Shown one piece after another: positions 1 through 10,629 of a DNA stretch of 41,117 nt. The stretch spans positions 1 through 41,117 of the forward strand of contig JAHRWD010000045.1 in the NCBI GenBank assembly GCA_019090315.1, read 5' to 3'. Source of the DNA: Pseudomonadales bacterium. GTDB taxonomy: Bacteria; Pseudomonadota; Gammaproteobacteria; Pseudomonadales; JAHRWD01. A program made the position numbers and the translations under genes. The notes under the pieces are model-generated. The model ran no database searches and was not told the origin of the DNA. It saw nothing but the letters and a program-made list of their open reading frames with translations. Numbering within the stretch: the first letter of the stretch is position 1; each line of letters begins with the position of its first letter.

Positions 1-99
1 ATGATGCTTGCCATTTTATTCTGCAACCTTTTCGCTCCTTTGATCGATCATTTTGTAGTGCAATCGAATATTAAAAGGAGGATTGCTAGAAATGGCTAA
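1..99 (+). CDS. nqrB: Na+-NQR subunit B, C-terminal fragment (cut by window start)
   Basis: Frame 1 is open from the first base and stops at the TAA at 97-99, giving 32 residues that begin [18 protein letters not shown] and continue through [14 protein letters not shown]. This is the typical tail of NqrB, the FMN-carrying, quinone-binding membrane subunit of the Na+-translocating NADH:quinone oxidoreductase: the end of the last membrane helix followed by a basic cytoplasmic end. Everything upstream lies outside the window. The stop codon overlaps the nqrC start by 8 bases, which indicates translational coupling. The AGGAGG at 76-81 that serves nqrC lies inside this reading frame. Confidence 0.85.
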   Translation: MMLAILFCNLFAPLIDHFVVQSNIKRRIARNG

Positions 100-865
100 G
101 AAGGAAACGGTATCTCAGACATTAATCGTCGCTTTTATTCTATGTATTGTTTGTGCGGTAATTGTTTCTGCCGCTGCGGTCATACTGAAACCTAAGCAAG
201 ATGCAAATAAAGAACTAGAAAGAAAAATCAATGTTTTGGCCGCTGCTGGATTGATGAAAGAAGGCGCGGATGTTGAGCAACTATTTAGTAGCTTTACAGC
301 CAAAGTCGTAGATTTGAACAGTGGTACTTTCCTTACCGATATTGATGCATTGAGCATCAATTCTCGCAAAGAAGCTAAGGATCCCGCATTCTCGACTGAA
401 CTTTCAAAAAAGGATGACCTTGCTAAAATTGGGCGACGGGTGAATCGCGCAATCGTCTACATTCTTGAAGAAGAAGGGGAAATCAAAACCGTCGTCTTGC
501 CTATTCATGGTTATGGGCTTTGGTCGACTCTTTACGGGTTCCTTGCACTTGAAGGAGACATCAATACCGTAGCTGGGCTTGCGTTTTATTCACACACAGA
601 GACCCCCGGTCTTGGCGGAGAAATTGATAACCCTCGTTGGAAAGCCCTATGGCCGGGTAAAAAACTCTATAACGAAAAGGGCGAACTGGCTATCCAGGTA
701 ACAAAAGGGAAAAACAACCCAGAATTAGCTTCATCAATACACAAAATTGATGGCCTTTCCGGTGCCAGCTTGACGACCAGAGGCGTAGATAACCTCGTAC
801 ATTATTGGCTTGATGAAGGTGGCTTTGGCCCGTTCCTCGCTCAACTCAAAAAGGTGGGTAAATAG
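92..865 (+). CDS. nqrC: Na+-NQR subunit C (covalent FMN subunit)
   Basis: This is the 257-residue NqrC subunit of the sodium-pumping NADH:quinone oxidoreductase. It has one N-terminal membrane helix (about residues 9-32) followed by an FMN-binding domain on the outer face. The ATG at 92 is preferred over the in-frame TTG at 83 because AGGAGG (76-81) lies 10 bases before the ATG but only 1 base before the TTG. The flavin attachment motif is [10 protein letters not shown] near the C-terminus. In known NqrC proteins the acceptor in D-x-x-S-G-A-T is threonine; here that position is Ser226, codon AGC at 767-769. The rest of the motif is intact, so the protein is probably still flavinylated, on serine, by the ApbE encoded downstream. 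The neighbours nqrB, nqrD, nqrE and nqrF fix the identity. Confidence 0.95.
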   Translation: MAKKETVSQTLIVAFILCIVCAVIVSAAAVILKPKQDANKELERKINVLAAAGLMKEGADVEQLFSSFTAKVVDLNSGTFLTDIDALSINSRKEAKDPAFSTELSKKDDLAKIGRRVNRAIVYILEEEGEIKTVVLPIHGYGLWSTLYGFLALEGDINTVAGLAFYSHTETPGLGGEIDNPRWKALWPGKKLYNEKGELAIQVTKGKNNPELASSIHKIDGLSGASLTTRGVDNLVHYWLDEGGFGPFLAQLKKVGK

Positions 866-1537
866 ATGTCTAACGATACACAAAGTTATAAAGAGCTGCT
901 GCTAGGGCCGCTATTTATTAACAACCCGATTGGCCTACAAATACTTGGTATTTGTTCGGCTCTTGCGGTGACATCTAGTCTCAACGTTGCTCTCGTTATG
1001 TGCCTGGCGTTGACAGCGGTTACCGCTTTTTCAAACATGCTAGTTTCGATTGTAAGGAACCAGATTCCTAGCAGTATTCGAATCATTGTTCAGATGACAA
1101 TTATCGCGTCACTAGTAATTGTGGTTGACCAAATACTACAGGCCTATGCTTTTGATACATCGAAAAAGCTAAGCGTATTTATTGGTCTGATTATCACCAA
1201 CTGTATCGTCATGGGCCGTGCAGAAGCATTTGCCATGAAAAACGGTCCCGTTAGCAGCTTTATCGATGGCATCGGAAACGGGCTAGGTTACAGTGTCGTA
1301 CTAATTTTGGTTGGTGCCATACGTGAGCTACTTGGATCTGGAACGCTTCTTGGTTTCGAAATTCTACCTTTGGTCACCAATGGCGGATGGTACGTTAACA
1401 ATGGCCTACTGCTACTTCCGCCAAGTTCATTCTTCATTATTGGATTACTGATATGGGCATTGCGCGAATGGAAAACTGATCAAGTAGAAGAAACCGAATA
1501 CATGCTTGCACCTAACTCACGTTCTCAGGAGGTGTAA
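866..1537 (+). CDS. nqrD: Na+-NQR subunit D
   Basis: This is a 223-residue hydrophobic protein with about six membrane helices, starting [20 protein letters not shown]. The sequence [18 protein letters not shown] and the [17 protein letters not shown] segment are characteristic of the NqrD/RnfE family. NqrD and NqrE form an inverted pair of membrane subunits; by family knowledge they hold an iron centre between them and lie on the Na+/electron path. The start ATG follows the nqrC stop directly (TAG then ATG), and AAGGTGG in the end of nqrC serves as the ribosome binding site. The length is normal for the family. The gene is part of the nqrBCDEF operon. Confidence 0.95.
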   Translation: MSNDTQSYKELLLGPLFINNPIGLQILGICSALAVTSSLNVALVMCLALTAVTAFSNMLVSIVRNQIPSSIRIIVQMTIIASLVIVVDQILQAYAFDTSKKLSVFIGLIITNCIVMGRAEAFAMKNGPVSSFIDGIGNGLGYSVVLILVGAIRELLGSGTLLGFEILPLVTNGGWYVNNGLLLLPPSSFFIIGLLIWALREWKTDQVEETEYMLAPNSRSQEV

Positions 1538-1540
1538 CCG

Positions 1541-2149
1541 ATGGAACAGCTAATAGCGATTTTTATACAGGCGGTTTTCGTTGAAAACATGGCCCTCGCA
1601 TTCTTTCTTGGAATGTGTACGTTTATTGCTTTGTCGAAAAAAATCGACGCCGCAATCGGGCTTGGTATTGCCGTTATTGTTGTACAGGCAATTACAGTTC
1701 CTGTTAACAATCTGATTTTTAAATATCTCCTTGAGCCAGGTGCACTTGCCTGGGCGGGATACCCTGATATTGATCTTAGCTTTCTTGGCTTCTTGAGTTA
1801 CATCGGGGTAATCGCCGCGATCGTTCAAATACTCGAGATGTTCCTGGATAAATATGTACCGGCTTTATATAACGCTCTAGGTGTATTTTTACCGTTGATT
1901 ACAGTGAATTGCGCGATTCTTGGTGCATCATTGTTCATGGTAGAACGGGACTATAATTTTGGTGAAAGTGTTGTATATGGTATCGGAGCAGGTGTTGGCT
2001 GGGCATTGGCCATTGTCGCGCTGGCGGGTGTACGTGAAAAACTGAAGTACAGTGATGTACCTAAAGGTCTTGAAGGTCTCGGTATTACTTTTATCACCGT
2101 TGGTCTTATGTCACTTGGGTTTATGTCCTTTGGTGGCATCTCACTATAA
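1541..2149 (+). CDS. nqrE: Na+-NQR subunit E
   Basis: This is a 202-residue six-helix membrane protein, [20 protein letters not shown], of the NqrE/RnfA family, with the typical [14 protein letters not shown] segment and the [14 protein letters not shown] segment. These hold the conserved cysteines thought to help coordinate the iron centre shared with NqrD. A strong AGGAGGTG ribosome binding site (1527-1534) overlaps the nqrD end, and the nqrD stop lies 3 bases before the ATG. The length is normal. A 62-base gap with a small hairpin separates it from nqrF. Confidence 0.95.
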   Translation: MEQLIAIFIQAVFVENMALAFFLGMCTFIALSKKIDAAIGLGIAVIVVQAITVPVNNLIFKYLLEPGALAWAGYPDIDLSFLGFLSYIGVIAAIVQILEMFLDKYVPALYNALGVFLPLITVNCAILGASLFMVERDYNFGESVVYGIGAGVGWALAIVALAGVREKLKYSDVPKGLEGLGITFITVGLMSLGFMSFGGISL

Positions 2150-2166
2150 GCAATCAGACCGATTGC
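2150..2166 (+). other. Small hairpin between nqrE and nqrF
   Basis: GCAATC at 2150-2155 and GATTGC at 2161-2166 can form a 6-bp stem with a 5-base loop directly after the nqrE stop codon. No T-tract follows, so it is not an intrinsic terminator. In the transcript it could protect the 3' end of an nqrBCDE message or tune nqrF translation. The stem is short enough to be chance. Confidence 0.25.
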
Positions 2167-2211
2167 TCGGGACTCTATAACAAAAACCGTTTTTTAAAAA
2201 AGGCTCTTTAG

Positions 2212-3441
2212 ATGGTTGATACAGGTGTAATTTTTGGTGGTGTGGGCATGTTCACCGCCATCGTCATGCTGCTTGTAGTTATTATTTTGCTTGCTCGCAG
2301 AAGTTTGGTAAGCGGTGGTGATGTCACCATTAATGTTAATAACGACAAGGATATTACTACCGAGGCCGGTGGTAAATTGATGCAATCTCTTGCGGCGGCC
2401 GGATTATTTGTTCCATCCGCATGCGGTGGTGGCGGTAGCTGCGGTCAGTGCCGCGTCAAGATCAGCGAAGGCGGTGGCAGCATTCTGCCGACTGAAGAAG
2501 CGCATATCTCCAAACGTGAAACACGTGACAATGTTCGGCTGGCTTGCCAGGTTGCAGTAAAGCAGGATATGAAGATCGAAGTTCCTGAAGAAGTATTTGG
2601 TGTTAAAAACTGGGAATGTACGGTTGGGTCAAACGACAATGTTGCGACCTTTATTAAGGAGCTTGTACTGGTTCTGCCTGAGGGTGAGGATGTTGATTTC
2701 CGGGCGGGGGGTTATGTTCAGCTAGAGATCCCACCTTATGAAATGAAGTATAGCGAAATCGATGTTGACGAAGAGTACAGAGGCGATTGGGATCGATTCA
2801 AAGTATTCGAGAATGAATCTGTTGTGACCGAGCCGACCATCCGAGCATACTCGATGGCGAACTACCCTGAAGAAAAAGGGATTATCAAATTCAACATTCG
2901 AGTGGCCTCACCGCCTCCAGGTACAACCGGTATACCTGCGGGTAAAATGTCCTCCTACCTCTTCAAGCTAAAGGCGGGCGACAAGGTAAACGTATTCGGT
3001 CCTTTCGGAGAGTTCTTCGCCAAAGATACCCAGGAAGAGATGGTGTTTGTAGGTGGCGGAGCTGGAATGGCGCCGTTGCGTTCACACATTTTCGACCAAC
3101 TATTACGCCTGAACTCAACCCGTAAAATCTCATACTGGTATGGTGCACGTAGCCTCAAAGAGATGTTTTATGCGGACGAATTCGACGCACTTGCAGAAAA
3201 ATATGACAATTTCGAATGGCATGTAGCGCTCTCTGATCCACAGCCAGAAGACAATTGGACTGGGCTGACCGGGTTCATCCATAACGTGCTGTATGACAAC
3301 TATCTAAATGAGCATGAGTCACCGGAAGACTGTGAGTACTACATGTGTGGTCCACCACCTATGACCGCCGCGGTTATCAATATGCTTCACGATCTTGGTG
3401 TTGAGCCTGACAATATCCTTCTTGACGATTTTGGTGGTTGA
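2212..3441 (+). CDS. nqrF: Na+-NQR subunit F (NADH-oxidising flavoprotein)
   Basis: This 409-residue subunit is where NADH enters the sodium pump. There is an N-terminal membrane helix (about residues 6-28), then a plant-type [2Fe-2S] ferredoxin domain with Cys71, Cys77, Cys80 and Cys112 in the standard C-x5-C-x2-C-x31-C spacing. A ferredoxin-NADP reductase-like module follows: RAYSMAN binds [15 protein letters not shown] binds NADH pyrophosphate, and [10 protein letters not shown] is the conserved cysteine motif near the end. The protein ends LLDDFGG, typical of NqrF. The length is normal. The ribosome binding site is weak. The TGA stop is 11 bases before the apbE start, so the two are likely co-transcribed. 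Confidence 0.96.
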   Translation: MVDTGVIFGGVGMFTAIVMLLVVIILLARRSLVSGGDVTINVNNDKDITTEAGGKLMQSLAAAGLFVPSACGGGGSCGQCRVKISEGGGSILPTEEAHISKRETRDNVRLACQVAVKQDMKIEVPEEVFGVKNWECTVGSNDNVATFIKELVLVLPEGEDVDFRAGGYVQLEIPPYEMKYSEIDVDEEYRGDWDRFKVFENESVVTEPTIRAYSMANYPEEKGIIKFNIRVASPPPGTTGIPAGKMSSYLFKLKAGDKVNVFGPFGEFFAKDTQEEMVFVGGGAGMAPLRSHIFDQLLRLNSTRKISYWYGARSLKEMFYADEFDALAEKYDNFEWHVALSDPQPEDNWTGLTGFIHNVLYDNYLNEHESPEDCEYYMCGPPPMTAAVINMLHDLGVEPDNILLDDFGG

Positions 3442-3452
3442 TAGTTCGTTCA

Positions 3453-4496
3453 ATGGATAATCGTAAAAGGCTGCTACCCTTTGCAACAGGTTTGTTGCTT
3501 CTGGGAGTAGCCTTTTTTTTGCTCTATCAGCGTCCCGTTCATGTCGAATTTTCCGGTTCGACCATGGGTACAGGGTATCTGGTCAAGATCAGCGAGCTAC
3601 CCCGGGAGATCAGTCAAAAATCGATCGAAGAACAAACCTTCAGGGTGCTTGATCAAGTTGATCACTTGATGTCCACCTATAAAACAGATTCCGACATAAA
3701 TCGTTTTAACTATGCTGACATTAATCAGCCGGTGGCAATTGATACGCAGACACTGGAAGTTGTTCAGCTATCAAAGTCCATACATGAGCTGAGCAACGGC
3801 TCATTTGATATCACCGTTGCTCCAGTTGTTCGGCTGTGGGGGTTTGGGCCAGACATACAGGAAGACAAACTGCCCAGCACAATGGACATTAACAGTGCGC
3901 TGGATAAAGTTGGCTTCAACAAAGTCCAGATCAATGATTACCCTCCAACACTTACTAAAAAGGATGGTGTTGAAATTGACCTTTCTGCAATCGCCAAAGG
4001 TTATGGTGTTGACCAGGTAGCTGAGTTGTTTGCGAGAGCGGGAATAGAAAACTATCTGATTGAAGTTGGCGGTGAGATTCGAGTTCGTGGTATCAACCGG
4101 GAAGGGCGCGCCTGGCGTATCGGTATTGAAACACCCTCTTTGATTCGAACCGGAGCGCGGCAAGCCGTTGCAATACACAACTCATCGATTGCGACTTCAG
4201 GGGACTATCGAAATTTTTTTGAAATCGCTGGCAAACGCTATTCACATACCATAAACCCGGTTACCGGCCGGCCTGTAGATCATGGCCTGGCATCTGTTAC
4301 TGTAATTATGCCATCCTGTGCCGAAGCAGATGCCTATGCCACTGCTCTAAGTGTACTGGGGCCTGATCGAGGCTATCAGTTGGCCGAGAAAATGAACCTT
4401 AGTGCCTATTTTCTGGTCAGAAAGGGCGAAGGCTATCGGGAGATAATGACAACCGGTTTTCGTGAGTTAATCGAAAATCAGTCAATACAACAATAG
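3453..4496 (+). CDS. apbE: FAD:protein FMN transferase
   Basis: This 347-residue ApbE-family enzyme moves FMN from FAD to a Thr/Ser side chain of exported FMN-binding domains, here presumably NqrB and NqrC. A single N-terminal hydrophobic anchor (about residues 8-26) places the enzyme on the outer side of the membrane. No lipobox cysteine is seen. Family motifs are present: GSTMGTGY near the start, FDITVAPVVRLWGFG, the IDLSAIAKGYGVD segment, LIEVGGEIRVRG, and SHTINPVTGRPV. The ATG at 3453 is preferred; an in-frame TTG at 3438 would overlap nqrF. Its position just after nqrF and before nqrM supports a role in NQR maturation, not thiamine metabolism. Confidence 0.93.
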   Translation: MDNRKRLLPFATGLLLLGVAFFLLYQRPVHVEFSGSTMGTGYLVKISELPREISQKSIEEQTFRVLDQVDHLMSTYKTDSDINRFNYADINQPVAIDTQTLEVVQLSKSIHELSNGSFDITVAPVVRLWGFGPDIQEDKLPSTMDINSALDKVGFNKVQINDYPPTLTKKDGVEIDLSAIAKGYGVDQVAELFARAGIENYLIEVGGEIRVRGINREGRAWRIGIETPSLIRTGARQAVAIHNSSIATSGDYRNFFEIAGKRYSHTINPVTGRPVDHGLASVTVIMPSCAEADAYATALSVLGPDRGYQLAEKMNLSAYFLVRKGEGYREIMTTGFRELIENQSIQQ

Positions 4497-4529
4497 AATT
4501 GTAGTAATTCGGTAAATATAGAGGTTTTT

Positions 4530-4763
4530 ATGGCTACACTACTTTTTACAATTATCGTTGTTTTTATTTTGATGGCTCTTATGTCCATCGGTGTCATTAT
4601 GGGCCGAGAACCTATTAAGGGTTCCTGCGGTGGGATCAACGCTCTGGAAGGTGGTGATTGTTCCCTGTGTGGCGGGGATCCAGCTAAATGTGAAGAGATA
4701 GAATCAGATAATCCTCCATCAAGCATGAAATCTAGTCAGAACTATGATGCGACAAAACGTTAA
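4530..4763 (+). CDS. nqrM: Na+-NQR maturation protein NqrM
   Basis: This is a 77-residue protein with one N-terminal membrane helix (about residues 3-24) followed by a cysteine-rich soluble tail. The four cysteines, Cys33, Cys44, Cys47 and Cys54, lie in GSCGGIN, DCSLCGG and PAKCEE, the pattern of the NqrM (DUF539) family. By family knowledge NqrM is needed to deliver or assemble the iron centre between NqrD and NqrE. The gene sits 33 bases after apbE, so the cassette carries both dedicated maturation factors of the pump. The C-terminal twenty residues are polar and probably disordered. Confidence 0.92.
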   Translation: MATLLFTIIVVFILMALMSIGVIMGREPIKGSCGGINALEGGDCSLCGGDPAKCEEIESDNPPSSMKSSQNYDATKR

Positions 4764-4840
4764 CTCATGTTCAGTGTTTGATCACTGGTTTAAATAACCT
4801 CACTAACACCTTTCGAAATTCATAGGAGAACAAGCCCGCA

Positions 4841-6235
4841 ATGTCACTATCTGAATATGATGTGGTAATTATTGGTAGTGGACCAGCTGGTGAGGGTGCC
4901 GCAATGAATGCCGCAAAGCATGGTAAGCGTGTTGCGGTAGTAGAGTCGTATGACGCCGTTGGTGGCGGCTGCACTCACAAAGGCACGATTCCATCAAAAA
5001 CACTCAGGCATTCGGTTAAGCAGATCATTGAATTTAATACCAATCCGATGTTCAGGGATGTAGGTGAGCCTCGCTGGTTTTCCTTTCCTCAGGTGCTTAA
5101 AAATGCCGAGCAGGTAATTGCTAAACAGGTAAAACTTCGTACTGAATTTTACAGTCGTAACCGGGTTGATCTTTTTTTTGGCCAGGCGCGTTTTCTAGAT
5201 AGTAATCGTATTGAAGTACAGGAAGCCACCCGTGGTGATGAAATACTACGGGCTGAACATTTTATCATCGCAACCGGTTCCTCACCGTATCAGCCCGATG
5301 ATGTAGATTTCAGTAACGCTCGAATCTACGATAGCGATACCATTCTTAACTTGAGTCATACACCGCGTAATCTAATAATCTATGGTGCCGGTGTGATCGG
5401 ATGCGAATACGCCTCAATTTTTGCCGGCCTTGGTGTCAAAGTGGATCTTGTGACCAGCCATAACGAATTACTCTCTTTTCTCGACGATGAAATCGGTGAC
5501 GCATTGAGTTATCACCTCCGTGACAATGGCGTGATGCTGCGCTTGAACGAGGAGTATGAACACATATCAGCAGATGATCGTTTTGCTTATCTTGAACTTA
5601 AATCGGGTAAGCGCTTAAAAGCCGATGCGATACTCTGGTGTAACGGACGAACCGGGAATACCCGAGATCTTGGGCTGGACACGGTAGGGCTGGAAGCAGA
5701 CGGTCGTGGGCAGCTTGAGGTTAACGAACAATATCAAACCGCAGTGCCCAACATATATGCGGCCGGTGATGTGGTTGGATGGCCAAGCCTTGCAAGTGCT
5801 GCCTATGATCAGGGCTGCTCTAGTTCAAACGCTATTCTCGATAACGGGGAAAGCTATTTTGTCACCGATGTTGCCAACGGAATTTATACAATCCCGGAAA
5901 TAAGTTCGATCGGAGCCACCGAACAGGAGCTTACTGCACAAAAAACCCCATATGAAGTGGGTAGGGCGGTCTTCAAGAATACCGCCAGAGCGCAGATTTC
6001 CGGTGAAACAGTTGGGATGCTAAAGCTACTTTTCCATGTTGAAACCGAAGAGCTACTTGGTATTCACTGTTTCGGTGACCGGGCCGCTGAAATTATTCAC
6101 ATTGGTCAGGCGATCATGAATCAGAAGGGCGAGGCCAATACTATCCGCTATTTTGTGAATACCACCTTTAACTATCCGACAATGGCTGAGGCATACCGGG
6201 TGGCAGCGTTAGATGGGCTAAATCGAATGGTCTAG
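4841..6235 (+). CDS. sthA: Soluble pyridine nucleotide transhydrogenase
   Basis: This 464-residue flavoprotein of the disulfide-reductase fold interconverts NADPH and NAD+. The N-terminal FAD motif is [14 protein letters not shown] (about residues 8-21). The region where lipoamide dehydrogenases have C-x4-C reads [13 protein letters not shown]: Cys44 is kept but the second cysteine is Thr49, the usual signature of SthA, so it is not a disulfide reductase. A second dinucleotide motif, [13 protein letters not shown], binds NAD(P). [14 protein letters not shown] is the C-terminal FAD contact. A TAGGAGAA ribosome binding site precedes the ATG. The location after nqrM matches Pseudomonas as I recall it and fits a role in balancing NADH for the pump. 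Confidence 0.95.
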   Translation: MSLSEYDVVIIGSGPAGEGAAMNAAKHGKRVAVVESYDAVGGGCTHKGTIPSKTLRHSVKQIIEFNTNPMFRDVGEPRWFSFPQVLKNAEQVIAKQVKLRTEFYSRNRVDLFFGQARFLDSNRIEVQEATRGDEILRAEHFIIATGSSPYQPDDVDFSNARIYDSDTILNLSHTPRNLIIYGAGVIGCEYASIFAGLGVKVDLVTSHNELLSFLDDEIGDALSYHLRDNGVMLRLNEEYEHISADDRFAYLELKSGKRLKADAILWCNGRTGNTRDLGLDTVGLEADGRGQLEVNEQYQTAVPNIYAAGDVVGWPSLASAAYDQGCSSSNAILDNGESYFVTDVANGIYTIPEISSIGATEQELTAQKTPYEVGRAVFKNTARAQISGETVGMLKLLFHVETEELLGIHCFGDRAAEIIHIGQAIMNQKGEANTIRYFVNTTFNYPTMAEAYRVAALDGLNRMV

Positions 6236-6343
6236 CTGCTGTCTGCCTTTTCAAAAGCGCAATCAGGATGCTGTCACCTCCAGTTAGACTCTTTTCAGGT
6301 CAATTTTTGAATAGCTAAATTTCATATATCAATAAGGTAACTG

Positions 6344-6970
6344 ATGAATATAAAAAATATAACAGATCGATACCACCAGGTTTTCCTGATCATTCTTTCT
6401 TTTACGGTATTTCCGTTTAGCGTACAGGCGAGTGAAATGCAGGTTGAACAATGCCTTCTGGACGTCAAAACAAAGTATTTCACAAGAGCATTGGAGAGTT
6501 GCAAAATTGCCGCTGAAACGGGTGACGCAGGCTCTCAGCTAGAATACGGAAGCCTCTATTATTTGGGCTATACAGGCATTCCAGTTGACTACGACAAAAC
6601 ACTAAAGTGGATCAGCAAATCAGCTGCTCAAGGGGATCCATCGGCAGAACACACCATGGGTGAACTTTATGATTTCGGTTTTGGTGTAGAAAAAAATCAG
6701 GAAACTGCATTCGCCTGGTATAAAAAAGCCGCTGGTGGTGGAGTTGTCGGTTCTCAAATTAATATTGGCTTGATGTATTTTGACGGGGTTGGAACAGAAA
6801 AAAACAAAATACTCGGGTACACATGGGTAAAAGTTGCAGCTCATCGTGCGGGTGATATGGCATACGATATTCTCGCTGAAATGCAAGTTGATCTATCCAC
6901 AGATGAAATCGTTACTGCGACTACAAAGGCTGATGAGATCATCAAACGGGTATTCCCTGAAACTAAGTAA
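6344..6970 (+). CDS. Secreted Sel1-repeat protein
   Basis: This is a 208-residue protein with an N-terminal signal peptide (hydrophobic stretch about residues 11-27, probable cleavage after SVQA). At least three Sel1-like repeats follow (about residues 65-175). They are recognisable by segments such as AGSQLEYGSLYYLGY, PSAEHTMGELYDFGFGV and VGSQINIGLMYFDGVGT, each followed by a W or Y-rich helix. Sel1 repeats form solenoids that bind other proteins. The partner and process cannot be told from the sequence. It stands alone, 108 bases after sthA and 87 before trxB, with an AAGGT motif ahead of the ATG. Confidence 0.8.
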   Translation: MNIKNITDRYHQVFLIILSFTVFPFSVQASEMQVEQCLLDVKTKYFTRALESCKIAAETGDAGSQLEYGSLYYLGYTGIPVDYDKTLKWISKSAAQGDPSAEHTMGELYDFGFGVEKNQETAFAWYKKAAGGGVVGSQINIGLMYFDGVGTEKNKILGYTWVKVAAHRAGDMAYDILAEMQVDLSTDEIVTATTKADEIIKRVFPETK

Positions 6971-6994
6971 CTACGTATTCGCCATACTTATTAA

Positions 6995-8014
<1,020 letters not shown>

Positions 8015-8099
8015 AATATCCAGGGTATTTACGTAGTCACGTTACCGTTCCTGGCAAGTACACTGTCCGGGTTATATTTTGGTATAAGAGAAATTTATT

Positions 8100-9794
8100 T
8101 TGAATCACGCGAACAGATCACGATTATTTCGTCTTATAACCTGTGCAGCGCTACTCATATTACCACTGTCATCGGTTGTGTATGCTCAGGACAGTGCAAA
8201 AGCCCCCAAACTTAAGGATCTGCTTGAGTCGGAAGTTGCTCCTGAAACCACAACTAAGCCAGCATCTCCAGTACCAACAGCTCCGACGGCAGCAATAGTT
8301 GTGGACACACCGGCTGAAGGCGATGGCCCTCACGACAAATACAACCGAACCACGCCATATGGTAGTTTTCAGGGGCTCCGCAAAGCACTTATTCATTCGG
8401 ATTACCGAAAAGCCTATCATTATGTCGATTTCCGCAACCTTCCAAGAGAGATTGAAGTTGATGATGATCAACTGTTGCGGCATCTAAAAATAATTCTCGA
8501 TCGTGTACCGTGGATTGATGCAAGGCTGCTTAGTAGCAACGCGTTGGGGCATAAAAATGATGGACTTCCCTCCTATCGCGACCTGCTGATTAGTATTGAT
8601 ACTTCAGATGGCGATGTACGACTCTACCTGCAACGTGTCCCCGGTGATGAAGGCGCTACCCGGATATGGAAGCTATCCAACCATAGTATTGCGCAACTAC
8701 CCGCCCTCTACGAGCATTACGGCTATGGAGAGGTGGCAGAAAAGCTATCCCATATGTTCCCTGAAGGTTCATTTTTAGGGCTTGAAATTTGGCAGTGGTT
8801 GATGCTGCTTGGGATGCTACTGGTTGGCCTTATTTTAGCCTCTCTTGTTACACGTGTAGTCACATTTATACTACGCAAACGCAGAGGTTATGCTGATGAG
8901 CGACTGCGTAAATTCATAAATGGGCCAGTCAGGTTCGTTATTGTCATCTTACTCGTAAGAAGCCAGTTCGATGACATCGTTTCTTCTCCGATGGCTCGAG
9001 CTGTATTCGAAACCAAAACCCTGATGATGGTAATAGTCGTATGGCTAATAATGGGGCTTATTGACCTGGGCTTTGGGCGTCTTGCGGAGCAGATGAAAAA
9101 TGCAGGCAATGAACACAGCACGATGCTGCTACGGCCTGCCGCAAATATAAGTAAAATATTGATTATTCTAATTGCCCTGATGTCATGGCTGGATAACCTT
9201 GGCTTTAGCGTAGCTACTTTGATTGCGGGCCTTGGAGTGGGTGGCATTGCTCTCGGACTTGCTGCACAAAAATCGATAGAAAATCTAATTGGTGCATTCA
9301 CGATCTATATTGCTCAGCCTATACGTGTTGGGGACTTTTGCCGGGTAGGGACTACCCTGGGTGTAATCGAAGAGATAGGCTTACGATCAACACTAATCCG
9401 TACGCTTGATCGGACGATAGTGAATATCCCAAATGGGGCGCTTGCCAATATGAATATCGAAAACATCACTAAACGGGATAAAATTCTTTTTAAGCGAACG
9501 ATCCAACTAAAGAACGATTCCAGTGCCGAACAGGTTCGGTTAATTTTGGAGAATATACAGGCTATGTTTAAGGAGCATGAGCATGTAGACCCTAATCCAG
9601 CACGCATACGGTTTATTGAGTACGGTGAATATTCACTAAATCTTGAAGCGTTTTCCTACGTTAAAACAACAGACTTCAATCAATACCTTACTGTTATTGA
9701 AGACTTGAACCTCAGGATTCTGGAGATCATCGAAGCCGCAGGTACTCGATTAGCGGTGCCCGCACGAAATATTGTGAGTGATTCTCGGCAATAA
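8100..9794 (+). CDS. MscS-family small-conductance mechanosensitive channel, periplasmic N-domain
   Basis: This is a 564-residue channel-type protein. The start is a TTG, because it is the only in-frame start that keeps the signal peptide (hydrophobic residues about 10-28, VVYAQ at the probable cleavage site); AAGAGA upstream can act as a ribosome binding site. A proline/alanine/threonine-rich linker and a soluble domain (to about residue 225) come first, then about four membrane helices. The MscS pore and beta domain follow: ATLIAGLGVGGIALGLAAQKS, then IRVGDFCRVGTTLGVIEEIGLRST and VNIPNGALANMNIENIT. The glycine/alanine-packed pore helix is intact. Such proteins release solutes on osmotic downshock. 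The large N-terminal part is not assigned. Confidence 0.9.
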   Translation: MNHANRSRLFRLITCAALLILPLSSVVYAQDSAKAPKLKDLLESEVAPETTTKPASPVPTAPTAAIVVDTPAEGDGPHDKYNRTTPYGSFQGLRKALIHSDYRKAYHYVDFRNLPREIEVDDDQLLRHLKIILDRVPWIDARLLSSNALGHKNDGLPSYRDLLISIDTSDGDVRLYLQRVPGDEGATRIWKLSNHSIAQLPALYEHYGYGEVAEKLSHMFPEGSFLGLEIWQWLMLLGMLLVGLILASLVTRVVTFILRKRRGYADERLRKFINGPVRFVIVILLVRSQFDDIVSSPMARAVFETKTLMMVIVVWLIMGLIDLGFGRLAEQMKNAGNEHSTMLLRPAANISKILIILIALMSWLDNLGFSVATLIAGLGVGGIALGLAAQKSIENLIGAFTIYIAQPIRVGDFCRVGTTLGVIEEIGLRSTLIRTLDRTIVNIPNGALANMNIENITKRDKILFKRTIQLKNDSSAEQVRLILENIQAMFKEHEHVDPNPARIRFIEYGEYSLNLEAFSYVKTTDFNQYLTVIEDLNLRILEIIEAAGTRLAVPARNIVSDSRQ

Positions 9795-9904
9795 CTATGT
9801 TCTGTAAACAGAGATGGATAACAAAACCATTACAGAAGCCGGGCGTCTCTATCTGCATCCTGACGTTACTGATCACAGATCTATTCAGTACCGAGTAATT
9901 TCAG

Positions 9905-10612
9905 ATGGATGATGAGCAGGACGGCACCATTTATCTTCCCTGGCTTGATGAGGGTGTACAGAAATTTCCTCCGGTAACAACTGCCCTCGATGAGCCCAAT
10001 GGGCTGTTGGCAGCGGGTGGTGATCTGTCACCTGAACGGATTCAATCTGCCTATCAACAGGGTATCTTTCCGTGGTTTGAGCAGGACCAACCCATTCTAT
10101 GGTGGTCTCCGAATCCCCGTAGCGTAATCTATACCGATCAATTTAAACCCTCCCGGAGCTTGTTGAAAACCATACGAAAAAACCGTTATCAAATCACGTT
10201 TGACCGTGCGTTTGATGAGGTGATAAACGCCTGTGCCGAGCCAAGGGCAGGGCAGGCAGATACATGGATTACAGCTGATATGATCAGTGCCTATAATCAG
10301 CTCCATAAACTGGGAATAGCGCATTCAATCGAGAGTTGGTCGGATGATCAATTGGTCGGAGGGCTGTACGGGCTATCTATTGGGCAGGTGTTTTTTGGGG
10401 AATCGATGTTTAGCCGCTCCACCGATGCGTCAAAAGTAGCTTTTGCCACTATGGTTAACTGGCTCAAAAGTTGGGGCTACTCTCTAATCGATTGTCAGGT
10501 ATCTAACCCACATCTAAGCAGTCTTGGTGCAGTGGAATTACCGCGAGAGCAATTTATCAAGGAACTCAGTCAACGTGTAGACCAGACTCCTTTCGATAAT
10601 GCCTGGTTGTAA
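9905..10612 (+). CDS. aat: Leucyl/phenylalanyl-tRNA--protein transferase
   Basis: This 235-residue enzyme transfers Leu or Phe from aminoacyl-tRNA to proteins with N-terminal Lys or Arg, creating degrons read by ClpS. Family motifs are present: FPPVTTALDEPNGLLAAGGDLS, YQQGIFPWFE, ILWWSPNPRSVI, and GGLYGLSIGQVFFGESMFS. The length is typical. In related genomes aat is followed directly by bpt (ate); here a tyrosine recombinase gene on the opposite strand ends 17 bases after the aat stop, so the pair is split. No clear terminator was seen after the gene. Confidence 0.95.
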   Translation: MDDEQDGTIYLPWLDEGVQKFPPVTTALDEPNGLLAAGGDLSPERIQSAYQQGIFPWFEQDQPILWWSPNPRSVIYTDQFKPSRSLLKTIRKNRYQITFDRAFDEVINACAEPRAGQADTWITADMISAYNQLHKLGIAHSIESWSDDQLVGGLYGLSIGQVFFGESMFSRSTDASKVAFATMVNWLKSWGYSLIDCQVSNPHLSSLGAVELPREQFIKELSQRVDQTPFDNAWL

Positions 10613-10629
10613 AACTCTATGTCGAACCA

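Noticed and set aside
3801..4178. A 125-residue frame antisense to apbE
   Set aside because: It mirrors a strongly conserved gene, has no ribosome binding site and no recognisable motif.
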